From IMG/VR virus record IMGVR_UViG_3300030101_001678, positions 1 through 31,225 of that record: a DNA stretch of 31,225 nucleotides; one strand, given 5' to 3'. Below the pieces are notes generated by a model, which was given only the letters and a program-made list of their open reading frames with translations, was not told the DNA's origin and made no database searches. Of this stretch, positions 23,016 through 30,550 are shown in pieces. Position numbers and translations under genes: made by a program. Source of the stretch: a virus. Position 1 is the stretch's first letter. Every line of letters starts with the position of its first letter.

Positions 23016-24781
23016 CACCCAAAAGCCTCCAAAATGACCCCTTTTTTAAGCTTAAATACGCCCTGGTCGATCATCCTTTTTATGTGTCTATTTGCTGTTC
23101 TTTGAGAACATTCTAGCTCCAATGCAACCGCTTCTTTGAGGTCAGATCTGCTTACCTCACCAAAGTCATTCATCCTATCAAATTGCTCTTTAACCACCTG
23201 TTCTGCGTAGTCTGGTGATTTTTTGTCCAGTGGTTTATCTGGTGTCATTTCGAGCACCAGTGAACTTGTGTCTTGACCATCTGCGTCCACCAAAGACACT
23301 GACAACTTCATGAACGCCAGTGGTTCGCTTTTCTCTTCATCTTTCATCTTGGTGGGTGTGAGTAATATCTTAAAATCACCCCATTGTTCGACGCGATATT
23401 CCGAGTCTAAAGAGCCATGCAAAGCGTACCCACCACGCCCTCTATCTTTGTTCTGGTGTCCTATGTGGTGGACAATCATCACAGTGGCTTGGTAGCGGTC
23501 CTTTAGCCTGTCACAGACTTGAACATACGCCATCATGTTTTGGTTATTTTCCTCTCCATCCATTGTTCTGCTGAGTGTATCAAGCACAATAAGATTGAGC
23601 TTGCCTACTTGCTCCTGAAGTGCGTCTAGCTCATTACACAAATGAAGTTCACTGTCTGGATCGTTGAGGATAACGCTACGATTGCTTTTGGCGAATGGTA
23701 CACCTGTTAGGTCTTGTTTAAAGTTCTTGCACCAAGCCGCGACACGTTTGGCGAACCCTGCATGACCCTCTCCGGCAATATAAGCAACGCTACCTTGCTG
23801 CACCTCAAGTTCGTGGTAGGGTTTGCCTGTGGCGATACACAGTGCCATATCAAGGGCTACAAAGGTTTTACCAGATCCGGCTGCACCAAATATCATGGTA
23901 AGTGAGTTATCTTCTATAACGTCTTTGATCATCCACTTGGTAGCGGTCATTCGTAAATCGCTCACCAAAGTAAAAAGTGTGTCTGGTTTTTTAACTGAGG
24001 TAAGGCTTTTATAGACTGCTTTGATGCCTAATTCTTGGTGAAGGTCGTTAAAATCTTGTCCTTTTTTGGGTGGGACAACGTAGGGTAGCTTTGTTTTCTT
24101 TGCTGCTTCGATACCTTTTTCATCGTTATCAGCCGCTACAATGAGTTCAAACTGAGGAAATGCCGTTTGTAGCTTACTGCATAGTAACGGTAGGTTTCCA
24201 GAGTCTAATCCAAATATACACGCACATTCAGGATGGGACATGGCTATACTTGCTGAAGTTGCCCATCCCTCCGCTACGTAGGTGCGCCCTTTGGTAAGCT
24301 TGCCACACACACCGAAAACACCTTCTGCCTTATTTAAGCCAGTGCTAAACAGCTTCTTCCCATTTGGTGAAATTGTTTGCTCACCCACACGTTTTCTATG
24401 TATGTTAAACAGTGGAATGACTACGTCGTTACCTTCAAGCTTTGCACCTAGCAGATCAACGCCTTTTTTCTCGTGATATGGCCTAGTATCTTCCACGTTA
24501 AATTCTTCTTTAGGTTGGAATGTTAAAACGTTGTCTTTGATAGGATCGAGTGAGCACCACAAACCGCGTTTAGCGAGTTCGCTTTGGATTGCTTGAAAAT
24601 CCCGACATTGGCGGCAATGAGTCTTGATTATGCCTTGGTGGTTGGTAATCCAGAACCTGTCTGTACCTCCACAGTTTACACAAGACCCATGCCATTCGCC
24701 CTTTGCGGTTTGCTTGAGGTCTAAACCATCTATGATGCTTTGGGCGTACTCACTCCAATAAGGTTGTTCATAGTCAGGCAT
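23015..24781 (-). CDS. Primase-helicase: zinc ribbon, TOPRIM and RecA/RepA-like ATPase, 588 aa
   Basis: Replication initiation/unwinding and priming. The N-terminal zinc ribbon has Cys34-x2-Cys37 and Cys56-x2-Cys59. The TOPRIM-type region has TYVAEGWATS (Glu171) and LIVAADNDEKG (Asp218, Asp220). The ATPase has Walker A GAAGSGKT at 299-306, IAGEGHAGFAKR ~345-356, Walker B LNLIVLD at 395-401 and 'MIVHHIGHQNKDRGRG' ~434-449, as in RepA/RSF1010-type hexameric helicases. A C-terminal winged-helix-like segment (SRSDLKEAVALELECSQRTANRHIKRM) could bind DNA. The gene starts three bases after the ssDNA-binding gene. The repeat cluster lies immediately downstream. Confidence 0.88.
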   Translation of the reverse strand: MPDYEQPYWSEYAQSIIDGLDLKQTAKGEWHGSCVNCGGTDRFWITNHQGIIKTHCRQCRDFQAIQSELAKRGLWCSLDPIKDNVLTFQPKEEFNVEDTRPYHEKKGVDLLGAKLEGNDVVIPLFNIHRKRVGEQTISPNGKKLFSTGLNKAEGVFGVCGKLTKGRTYVAEGWATSASIAMSHPECACIFGLDSGNLPLLCSKLQTAFPQFELIVAADNDEKGIEAAKKTKLPYVVPPKKGQDFNDLHQELGIKAVYKSLTSVKKPDTLFTLVSDLRMTATKWMIKDVIEDNSLTMIFGAAGSGKTFVALDMALCIATGKPYHELEVQQGSVAYIAGEGHAGFAKRVAAWCKNFKQDLTGVPFAKSNRSVILNDPDSELHLCNELDALQEQVGKLNLIVLDTLSRTMDGEENNQNMMAYVQVCDRLKDRYQATVMIVHHIGHQNKDRGRGGYALHGSLDSEYRVEQWGDFKILLTPTKMKDEEKSEPLAFMKLSVSLVDADGQDTSSLVLEMTPDKPLDKKSPDYAEQVVKEQFDRMNDFGEVSRSDLKEAVALELECSQRTANRHIKRMIDQGVFKLKKGVILEAFG

Positions 24782-24784
24782 TGG

Positions 24785-25468
24785 TTAAAATGGAATTTCA
24801 TCGTCCATATCATTTGACGTTGCCGCCTGTTCCTGACCTTCTATTTCTAGATCAAAAGATGGTGTGTTTGGTGCGGGTTGCTTATCGGGTTGCTTGTCTT
24901 CTGGAATACCAAATGGGTCTACTTCATCACCACCATTATCCACCGCATCAAAATCGTCTGATTGATCAGCATACTTAGCCTCTATGACTTGCACGGCGCT
25001 TAGTAATAACTTGATACCCCATTGTTCTTGCTTTGGGTTAAAGGTGGGCAACATGGATACTTTCAGGTTTCCTGTTGAGCCACTCCATATGGACAAGTCA
25101 GCAAGTGGTTGCTTTGCTGCATCTATGACTTTTATAGGCTGTGATGGAGAACCTTTTTTAGTTATACAGCTTTTTCTTGCTGTAAATTGCACCGTACCAT
25201 CGTCTAGTTTCTTCATGGCGTGGATTGTGCCAAACTTACCTAATTTGCTGTTGATTTTCTTACACTCGTTAAAGTGAGCTATGGCTTGTTTCCATATATC
25301 TTGGCCCTCTTCATGCGATACTATGAAGGAAATTGACCATTCCGCACCTGGAGTGCTTGTCGTAACCTTTTCTGATTTATTTTCGGTGCTATTAAATACA
25401 TAGCCACTATCTAATCTGGGCCATTGGAAGATAACATTGCGTATTAATACGTCTTTAAACTCTGACAT
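24785..25468 (-). CDS. Phage ssDNA-binding protein, DUF2815/gp2.5-like, 227 aa
   Basis: Begins MSEFKDVLIRNVIFQWPRLD, with 'GAEWSISFIVSHEEGQDIW', 'FTARKSCITKKGSP' and 'GSTGNLKVSMLPTFNPKQEQWGIKLLLSAVQVIEA'. That is an OB-fold arrangement like the DUF2815-type single-strand binding proteins. The C-terminal 60 residues are acidic and disordered, ending NDMDDEIPF. An acidic tail with terminal Phe is typical for proteins of this class that recruit partners. GGAG seven bases before ATG 25468. Neighbours are RecE-like exonuclease and primase-helicase, which use such a protein. Confidence 0.78.
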   Translation of the reverse strand: MSEFKDVLIRNVIFQWPRLDSGYVFNSTENKSEKVTTSTPGAEWSISFIVSHEEGQDIWKQAIAHFNECKKINSKLGKFGTIHAMKKLDDGTVQFTARKSCITKKGSPSQPIKVIDAAKQPLADLSIWSGSTGNLKVSMLPTFNPKQEQWGIKLLLSAVQVIEAKYADQSDDFDAVDNGGDEVDPFGIPEDKQPDKQPAPNTPSFDLEIEGQEQAATSNDMDDEIPF

Positions 25469-25480
25469 TATTTTTCTCCA

Positions 25481-26287
25481 TTATAGTTGATTTTCCATCC
25501 ATTCGGCGGGATGGAGCATTGTAAAAGAGGGCCAACCAGTGCTGTAATCGCCTGTTTTTTCGGCCTCTTTTATTTCTTCCAACACATCATCAAGGCGCTC
25601 TGAGTAAATTCGCATTAGCTCTTGAGACATGAGAAATAAATTTACGCTATATGGTGCTTTCTTTTCCACTACAGCGAAAGCAAAATAAATACATTGGATA
25701 CCTTCTTGCTCACAGACTTTTTTGTAAAATGCGGCCTGATAGCCGTATGCAAGATCAATAAACTGTCGAAAGAAGTTTCTTTCTGTTGGGATTTTACCAA
25801 ATGTTTTGACATCCATTATGATGCCTTTGTCTGTGGTGTATAGATCTGGACGTGCCTTTAATAATAAGCCTGTCTTTTTATCTATAGTGTAAACACTGGC
25901 TTCTTTAACGGCGGTTTCGTTTCGGGCGATTTTACGAATATCTTTATGCTTCCACAAAGCTTTGGTCATTTGCAGTGCTTTGGCGTATTCACCCTCCGGC
26001 AAGAGCACAACACCATCTTCTTTAGCTTGCTGATAATCTTCAGCCCACGCTTTCCCTGCCCTTGTTTTATGTTTACCTATGACGTTTTGTTTTCGGTTTT
26101 TGCCCTCAAACATAGCATGCACACCAGAGCCAATATCCACCACGCTTGGGCTTAGATCTTCACTAGGCTGGCTTGCGTGATATGGCGTAGTGGTTAGCCA
26201 TTTTTTAACAAAGCTTGAGGATATTCCTTCGCTATCGTGATATTGCTTGTTGGTAAGGTTGTGAAATATGCCTGTCTTTTGCATCAT
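25481..26287 (-). CDS. RecE-like PD-(D/E)XK exonuclease, 268 aa
   Basis: Putative 5'-3' dsDNA exonuclease for phage recombination. Motifs: 'SPSVVDIGSGVHAMFEGKN' (~45-63) with the active-site His, 'GLLLKARPDLYTTDKGIIMDVKT' (~140-162), whose Asp147 and Asp-x-Lys form the PD-(D/E)XK core, and 'FIDLAYGYQAAFYKKV' (~180-195), the Gln/Tyr motif. The arrangement fits the exodeoxyribonuclease VIII/DUF3799 family. ATG overlaps the upstream TGA. No annealing protein of the Beta/RecT type is visible next to it; the ssDNA-binding protein may serve. Confidence 0.78.
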   Translation of the reverse strand: MMQKTGIFHNLTNKQYHDSEGISSSFVKKWLTTTPYHASQPSEDLSPSVVDIGSGVHAMFEGKNRKQNVIGKHKTRAGKAWAEDYQQAKEDGVVLLPEGEYAKALQMTKALWKHKDIRKIARNETAVKEASVYTIDKKTGLLLKARPDLYTTDKGIIMDVKTFGKIPTERNFFRQFIDLAYGYQAAFYKKVCEQEGIQCIYFAFAVVEKKAPYSVNLFLMSQELMRIYSERLDDVLEEIKEAEKTGDYSTGWPSFTMLHPAEWMENQL

Positions 26288-26886
26288 TCATCCTCATCTT
26301 CTGGATAAATTTTGCCGTGTCCGTCACATATATCGCATACTACTTCATCATTACCTTTACTGCCGTTTGGAAAAATATCTAAGTATTCAGTTGTTGGGTG
26401 GCGTTTAAGCACACCATAACCGTTACACTCACGACAATGTATTGGTTTAACCTTAACAATTGGTGTTGTGTTTTTAAGAGGTGTGATTGCTAAAAGTTCT
26501 CTTGCGATTGAACAAAAAGCGTCAACAGTCATACTTACTAAATCTGTGTTTTCATCCCAAGAGCCACCGACTGCCCTTGCAAACGCATTTATTCTTATGA
26601 CTGCTATGCTTGGTTGGCGGTCAAATCGATATATCACACAAGGAAATTTGCCTATTCTATCTGCCGAACGTTGTGCTTGTTCCATCCAGGTATGACTAAA
26701 ACTACCTGATATTCTGCGTTTACATTCGATGACAAATGGAAAGTTTTCTACTTCACATATCAAATCGCCATGATCGGCTTCTCTATATTGATTTAGTTCA
26801 CGTTTGAATACTATGCCAAGGTTATCAAATAACGCTTTTTTAATTTCTGACTCGTAGCTTGCACCCTTTTTGCGACTATTCACCAT
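26284..26886 (-). CDS. PD-(D/E)XK endonuclease (resolvase-like) with CxxCxGxG zinc module, 200 aa
   Basis: The N terminus 'KKGASYESEIKKALFDN' supplies the first Glu; 'HGDLICEVENFPFVIECKRR' (~45-64) is the D...E-x-K core of Holliday-junction-resolvase-like nucleases. Residues ~150-190 hold two DnaJ-type motifs, CRECNGYG and CDICDGHG, predicted to bind zinc. I use ATG 26886, which has GAGGTGAGG 9 bp upstream, rather than the GTG at 26901. It is the first gene after cro and probably resolves branched DNA during replication or packaging. Confidence 0.7.
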   Translation of the reverse strand: MVNSRKKGASYESEIKKALFDNLGIVFKRELNQYREADHGDLICEVENFPFVIECKRRISGSFSHTWMEQAQRSADRIGKFPCVIYRFDRQPSIAVIRINAFARAVGGSWDENTDLVSMTVDAFCSIARELLAITPLKNTTPIVKVKPIHCRECNGYGVLKRHPTTEYLDIFPNGSKGNDEVVCDICDGHGKIYPEDEDE

Positions 26887-27139
26887 CAATAAAAACCTCA
26901 CCTCGCTGGGCGGCTTGATAGTAACGTCTTATTGCGTTCTCTAAATCTACTTTGACAGTAAGCCACGCTTCGACTGGCACGTTACCTTTTGTAACCTTTT
27001 GAATTTCCAAAGCAGTCACAACATTTGGTATAACGTCACCAGAAATATAACGAGATAAGGTAGGTTGACTAACGCCGATTCTCTTGGCGAGTGATGCCTG
27101 TGATAACTCTTCGGTGATCATGTACTCAAATAACTGCAA
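26876..27139 (-). CDS. Cro-like helix-turn-helix regulator, 87 aa (start may be 27121)
   Basis: Residues ~10-45 form an HTH: 'EELSQASLAKRIGVSQPTLSRYISGDVIPN', similar to Cro/CI-type repressors. A C-terminal helix follows (LENAIRRYYQAAQRGE). It is the first gene of the minus-strand early operon and divergent from the repressor. The frame opens with TTG at 27139; ATG at 27121 is an alternative giving 81 residues, and neither has a strong ribosome site. TATAAT at 27142-27147 could be a -10 just ahead of the shorter start. Confidence 0.75.
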   Translation of the reverse strand: MQLFEYMITEELSQASLAKRIGVSQPTLSRYISGDVIPNVVTALEIQKVTKGNVPVEAWLTVKVDLENAIRRYYQAAQRGEVFIDGE

Positions 27140-27452
27140 GATTATAGCCTAAATTTTGTCGATTTATTTTATTCATAATTGTGAAATATGAATAATGTCA
27201 ACTATAATATAGGTAAAATATTCTTATATTAGTCTAATCATGATACTAAAACATTGTTTTTATGATATTTTATTTAATCACGTAATGTTATAATATAATC
27301 ATTTTTATAATTTTGTATTTTTTGAATTGACAGATCTATTCATAATCGAATAAAATACCTTAGTGTTTATTGAATGAAAAATAAATATTAGTAAACAAAA
27401 ATTAATTTAGGCACAGCGGTCTTGTGTAGATTGCTCACCAAGAGGAGAAATT
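27140..27452. promoter_or_regulatory. Divergent cro/repressor control region
   Basis: Very AT-rich 313-bp gap. Plus strand: TTGACA (27327-27332), 18 bp, TAAAAT (27351-27356) drives the repressor; the inverted repeat CTATTC-ATAATC-GAATAA at 27336-27353 lies between and over these boxes. Minus strand: TTGACA (27196-27201) drives cro, with TTATTCATA (27169-27177) and TATGAATAA (27187-27195) inverted arms in the spacer, i.e. two overlapping, imperfect copies of the same operator. GAGGAG precedes the repressor start. Nothing else coding is seen. Confidence 0.75.
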
Positions 27453-28103
27453 GTGTTTACAAAAATATACGATGTTAGAACTAAGTTAAAAGTAAAACAG
27501 GACGAATTAGCAAAATTGTCCGGCGTGAGTCAAAGTCAGATAAGCAAATATGAGAAAGGTGAAGTAACCAATCCAAGTTTTGACAAACTCGTTAGAATAG
27601 CGGAAGCACTTGGAGTAACCGTAGACGATCTTAAATCTAAGATTGATGATCAATATTTTTCGCCAGTACGACAGACAACATCAGCCGTGTTCGTTCCATT
27701 TTATCAAGGAAAAACAGTAGTGAGAGAATTGAACGATGCCCTTGCAGCCCGACTAGGATTTAATAGGTTAGCTCACCAACAAATACGCAAACCAAGCTTT
27801 TTAGAATATTCTGATACTGCTTACGCCATGACGGTGTATGGAACAGCTATGCAGCCGCGATTTAAAGAGGGTGATATAATCTATGCAGACCCACAATTAA
27901 CACCACAAAATGAGGACGATGTAGTACTGTCTTTTAAATTTGATAGCTCTTTTGTTGGTGTAGTCAGAGAATTAGTAAATATTAACGCCACTAATATTAC
28001 ATTCAAAGACTTGGAAACAGGAGAAACCAAGATGTTCTCTCTTAATGATCTATACGCTGTGCATGTGGTAGTCGGATCACAAAAATACCGCGCAAATCAA
28101 TAA
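27453..28103 (+). CDS. Lysogeny repressor, HTH plus S24-like domain without catalytic dyad, 216 aa
   Basis: Residues ~5-60 are an XRE-type HTH (KVKQDELAKLSGVSQSQISKYEKGEV). Residues ~115-212 resemble the LexA/CI S24 dimerisation domain. Where active proteins have G-(N/D)-S-M, this has YGTAMQP with Ala132 in place of the nucleophile. The expected lysine is replaced by Arg172 in GVVRELV. The protein is therefore predicted not to self-cleave with RecA. GTG start at 27453 with AGGAG five bases upstream. It probably represses cro, the plus-strand operon, the integrase and itself. Confidence 0.82.
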   Translation: MFTKIYDVRTKLKVKQDELAKLSGVSQSQISKYEKGEVTNPSFDKLVRIAEALGVTVDDLKSKIDDQYFSPVRQTTSAVFVPFYQGKTVVRELNDALAARLGFNRLAHQQIRKPSFLEYSDTAYAMTVYGTAMQPRFKEGDIIYADPQLTPQNEDDVVLSFKFDSSFVGVVRELVNINATNITFKDLETGETKMFSLNDLYAVHVVVGSQKYRANQ

Positions 28104-28116
28104 AATATAATTGTTT

Positions 28117-28154
28117 AACTGGCCTGGAAATGTTAGTGTTTTCTGAGGCCAGTT
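28117..28154. terminator. Convergent terminator-like hairpin between repressor and integrase
   Basis: Perfect 9-bp inverted repeat AACTGGCCT / AGGCCAGTT with a 20-nt loop. It lies 14 bp after the repressor stop and 26 bp before the integrase stop. T-runs are short on both sides (TTTAC on the plus strand, TTAAACAATTATATTTT on the minus), so it is a plausible but weak bidirectional terminator. Confidence 0.5.
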
Positions 28155-28179
28155 TACACAAACTAGCCTCACGAAAACC

Positions 28180-29292
28180 TCAGTGTAAAGTTATGATGTA
28201 TTCGTCACCATACACTTCTTCAGGGCGTATATGGCGATAATGTTTATCAGTCACATCAGAGCCAACTTTATGCCCCACAAGCACCTGAACGTGATCTTTG
28301 CTTCTACCTTCATTTAATTGCTTGTTTATGTAAAACCGCCGTAATCCATGAAAACCAAATTTCTGCACATTTGCAATAGTGCAAGCTCTATATAAAACAG
28401 ACCTCACCACATCACTTGCTGTAAATAGATTGCCTTTAGCATTGGTAAAAAGCCATTCACCTTCGCTTACCGCTTTAAGCTGTGTTAAATCATCTTTAAG
28501 CTCTTGACTTATTCTAACGGTGCGATTGCTTCCTGCGGTCTTAGTATCTCCAATTTCACCCCTATCTGTACTCAATCTAATGTGGATTTTATCACCGTTA
28601 ATTGCGTCCCACCGTAAAGCAAGGATTTCGCTGATCCTCATTCCGTTGGCGGCGGCAAGCTTGATCATCACTTTCTTCCAGTGGACCGAAGTAGCCTCTA
28701 GGATTGCTAACACCTCGCTTTTGGTTGGTGTGTAACGCTCTGGGGATTCCCGCGTTTCTAAAGGATCAAGTTGCACACAAGGATTATATTGCACCAAGTT
28801 TTCTTGAATATAAAACTTAAATACTCTACGCAAAGTTCCAACAATTGTGTTGGCGTACTGAGGTGACATTTTCTTCTCTAGTTCTTTTTGAAACTTCATT
28901 ACGTTTTGTGTGGTAATGTCCTCTAGCTCCATCTTGCCGAAAAAAGGCAAAATATGTTTATTAATATGCACCAAAAGAGTTGTTCGTCTTTTTGGTCTTA
29001 GTCTACGCCCATATTTTGAGTTGGTTTTAAAATTATTAACTCGCTCATCGATCTCAATTTTATAAAGATATATTAAGTCTCCCAATAGAGTTGATTGTTT
29101 TGGCGTTAAAGTTCCATTGTGTTTTAACTTCAGGTCTTGCTTCATAGCCCATGTCAAAGGGTCTATATCGTCACGGCACAATTTTCTTTTTTCTCTGCCA
29201 GTTTGTTGATCATCCCATCGAATAAAAAAGTGAGCCTTATCGCGTTTCTTGCCGTGATATAATCTGACTATTTCACCTTCCCATAAAAGCAT
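28180..29292 (-). CDS. int: Tyrosine site-specific integrase, 370 aa
   Basis: Integrates phage DNA at attB. The N-terminal arm/core-binding region includes 'LRPKRRTTLLVHINKHILPFFGKMELEDIT'. Catalytic residues, numbered from the chosen ATG: Arg219 (GMRISE), Lys251 (GDTKTAG), His315 and Arg318 (FHGLRRF), His341 (VGHKVGSD), Tyr352 (DKHYRHI). All are present. I select ATG 29292 because GGAG sits six bases upstream; ATG 29304 lacks a ribosome site. It ends convergently to the repressor. Its promoter carries an operator of the repressor type, and attP lies about 190 bp upstream. Confidence 0.92.
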   Translation of the reverse strand: MLLWEGEIVRLYHGKKRDKAHFFIRWDDQQTGREKRKLCRDDIDPLTWAMKQDLKLKHNGTLTPKQSTLLGDLIYLYKIEIDERVNNFKTNSKYGRRLRPKRRTTLLVHINKHILPFFGKMELEDITTQNVMKFQKELEKKMSPQYANTIVGTLRRVFKFYIQENLVQYNPCVQLDPLETRESPERYTPTKSEVLAILEATSVHWKKVMIKLAAANGMRISEILALRWDAINGDKIHIRLSTDRGEIGDTKTAGSNRTVRISQELKDDLTQLKAVSEGEWLFTNAKGNLFTASDVVRSVLYRACTIANVQKFGFHGLRRFYINKQLNEGRSKDHVQVLVGHKVGSDVTDKHYRHIRPEEVYGDEYIITLH

Positions 29293-29350
29293 ATTTTTCT
29301 CCATTCATATTTGTATTGGGTAAAGGATAATTTACCCTTATTATTTAGCC

Positions 29351-29381
29351 ATTTTATTCGTATATGAATGATAATGTCCAT
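29351..29381 (-). promoter_or_regulatory. Integrase promoter with operator
   Basis: On the minus strand, TGGACA (29380-29375 region) and TAAAAT are spaced about 18 bp. Their spacer and -10 carry the inverted repeat TTATTC-GTATAT-GAATGA (plus-strand 29354-29371). The same boxes and the same operator position occur at the repressor promoter, so the two genes are probably co-regulated. Confidence 0.6.
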
Positions 29382-29415
29382 AAAAAAAGAGGTGCGACCC
29401 TATCAGATCACACCT
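29382..29415 (-). terminator. Rho-independent terminator upstream of integrase
   Basis: On the minus strand AGGTGTGATC / GGTCGCACCT form a 10-bp stem (two G.U pairs) with a 6-nt loop, followed by C and seven T residues. It would stop lysis-operon transcription after attP and before the integrase promoter, keeping int off during the late phase. Confidence 0.85.
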
Positions 29416-29479
29416 AACTTATTGTTTTATATATAAATTATTTTTTAGTCAGATTGTATTCATTTAGCGGTACACTTAC

Positions 29480-29522
29480 TTAGTTACGGTAAATGTCGTG
29501 AGTTCGAATCTCATCGCTCTCT
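29480..29522 (+). other. Candidate attP core: 3' end of a tRNA gene
   Basis: GTGAG-TTCGAAT-CTCAT (29498-29514) is a perfect T-arm with a 7-nt T-loop. CGCTCTC follows where the 3' acceptor strand would be. The preceding TTACGGTAAATGTC may be part of a long variable arm, as in Leu or Ser tRNAs. No D-arm or anticodon arm is present upstream, so this is a fragment, as expected for a phage attachment core that rebuilds the host tRNA on integration. It lies between integrase and lysis genes. Confidence 0.65.
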
Positions 29523-29596
29523 TTAATATTTTTATTTATTATCAAATACTTACGTGTATTCAAATCAGCATATTAAGAAGGTGAGATATTCATTTT

Positions 29597-29646
29597 CGGG
29601 ACCAAACTTAAAATGGTCCCGGCGGGTAAGTGTAATTTCGGGACCA
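29597..29646. repeat. Triple CGGGACCA/TGGTCCCG inverted-repeat element
   Basis: CGGGACCA at 29597-29604, TGGTCCCG at 29614-29621 and CGGGACCA at 29639-29646. The middle arm can pair with either outer arm as a perfect 8-bp stem, giving two exclusive hairpins. It lies directly after the endolysin stop. No T-run follows on the minus strand, so it is not a standard terminator. It could bind integrase arms or shape lysis mRNA ends. Confidence 0.6.
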
Positions 29647-30285
29647 CTACCTCAACCAATCATAGATTCGGAAGGTTTGTTCTATGCGTTCATTTAAATG
29701 ATTATACCCACCGTTTACCTTTTTGGTGACTCGGGTGCATGTATCTTCGCTAACACCTTCATCACATATTTTCCATAAACCTCTGCGATTGTTAAAATAC
29801 CATAAGGCGCTCTCCATAGGGTAATGCGTAGCAATCAGGTGTGGCTCATCCATGACTTCCGGCAAGCGCATATCACTGGCAAACTTACGCACATTTGCAC
29901 GCCCTGTTATTTGGCAAAATCCGCGCCCACGAAATGCCCATCCATCGCCAGGTCGGGTGTTCCCGAGTTGGGATTTTTTACTACGGTTTTTGTCCATATA
30001 AACATAGTTCGCTAGTGCTTGTGGGTTTCTTGAATATGGCTTTGCATCTGCCGGAGTTTCGAAATATCTGCCAAAAACTTTCATCAAAGCATCGACTGAG
30101 TAGTTTAAGTTTTCCTCAACAGCTTGAAAGTTCATGCTCTCAATGCAAATTTGCCCTAAGAAGTGTGCCGCCCTCTCAGGTGACATTTCATAATATTTCA
30201 TAATTCCTTTTGCTGTTTTGGGACCAAACTGCCCATCGCTCATACATCCAACCTTAGTTTGTAGGTTTCTGAATCCTTCATTCAT
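29647..30285 (-). CDS. Endolysin, glycoside hydrolase family 19 (chitinase-like), 212 aa
   Basis: Cuts the glycan strands of peptidoglycan for host lysis. The protein starts MNEGFRNLQTKVGCMSDGQF, a short wall-binding-like segment, then 'ERAAHFLGQICIESMNF' with catalytic Glu49 and 'VEENLNY' with Glu58. 'GWAFRGRGFCQITGRANVRKFA' (~110-131) is the GH19 signature loop. No signal peptide, so it needs a holin. I use ATG 30285 (GGAGAC upstream, 8-bp overlap with previous gene) rather than the frame's earlier start at 30375, which lies deep in the spanin-like gene. Confidence 0.88.
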   Translation of the reverse strand: MNEGFRNLQTKVGCMSDGQFGPKTAKGIMKYYEMSPERAAHFLGQICIESMNFQAVEENLNYSVDALMKVFGRYFETPADAKPYSRNPQALANYVYMDKNRSKKSQLGNTRPGDGWAFRGRGFCQITGRANVRKFASDMRLPEVMDEPHLIATHYPMESALWYFNNRRGLWKICDEGVSEDTCTRVTKKVNGGYNHLNERIEQTFRIYDWLR

Positions 30286-30550
30286 TATCTGTCTCCACTG
30301 GTTTGCGCCCCCACTGTCTCGTGTATCCAAATTCTTCATAGCTTTTGGCCCACCTATTCTCGGTGAATGTTGCAAACCGAATTAGCATTTCGTTCTCTGT
30401 GTAAAGTTGGTCAATCCACTCAGAATTATCTTCAACCTGAGTTTCTAGATGTTCGATCCGGTGAGCCTGTTTACTTACCCACCAAACGCCACCAACCAAC
30501 TGCACCAACATGGCAAGCACAAGGCCAAGAGGAAGCTTTAAATCGCTCAC
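30278..30550 (-). CDS. Membrane-anchored coiled-coil protein, spanin-like, 90 aa
   Basis: GTG start (overlapping the preceding TGA as GTGA). Residues 5-25 form one membrane span (LPLGLVLAMLVQLVGGVWWV), followed by a charged coiled-coil-like helix (HRIEHLETQVEDNSEWIDQLYTENEML) and a basic C terminus. This is the profile of an Rz-type inner-membrane spanin. No obvious outer-membrane lipoprotein partner is encoded inside it. It lies directly before the endolysin with an 8-bp overlap. A holin-like accessory role is the alternative. Confidence 0.6.
   Translation of the reverse strand: MSDLKLPLGLVLAMLVQLVGGVWWVSKQAHRIEHLETQVEDNSEWIDQLYTENEMLIRFATFTENRWAKSYEEFGYTRQWGRKPVETDNE

Noticed and set aside
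29440-29522. Complete functional tRNA gene
   Set aside because: Only the T-arm and a 3' acceptor-like strand are present; no D-arm, anticodon arm or matching 5' acceptor strand upstream.
30286-30375. Longer endolysin starting at 30375
   Set aside because: It would overlap the spanin-like gene by 98 bp; ATG 30285 has GGAGAC upstream and the usual 8-bp coupling overlap.
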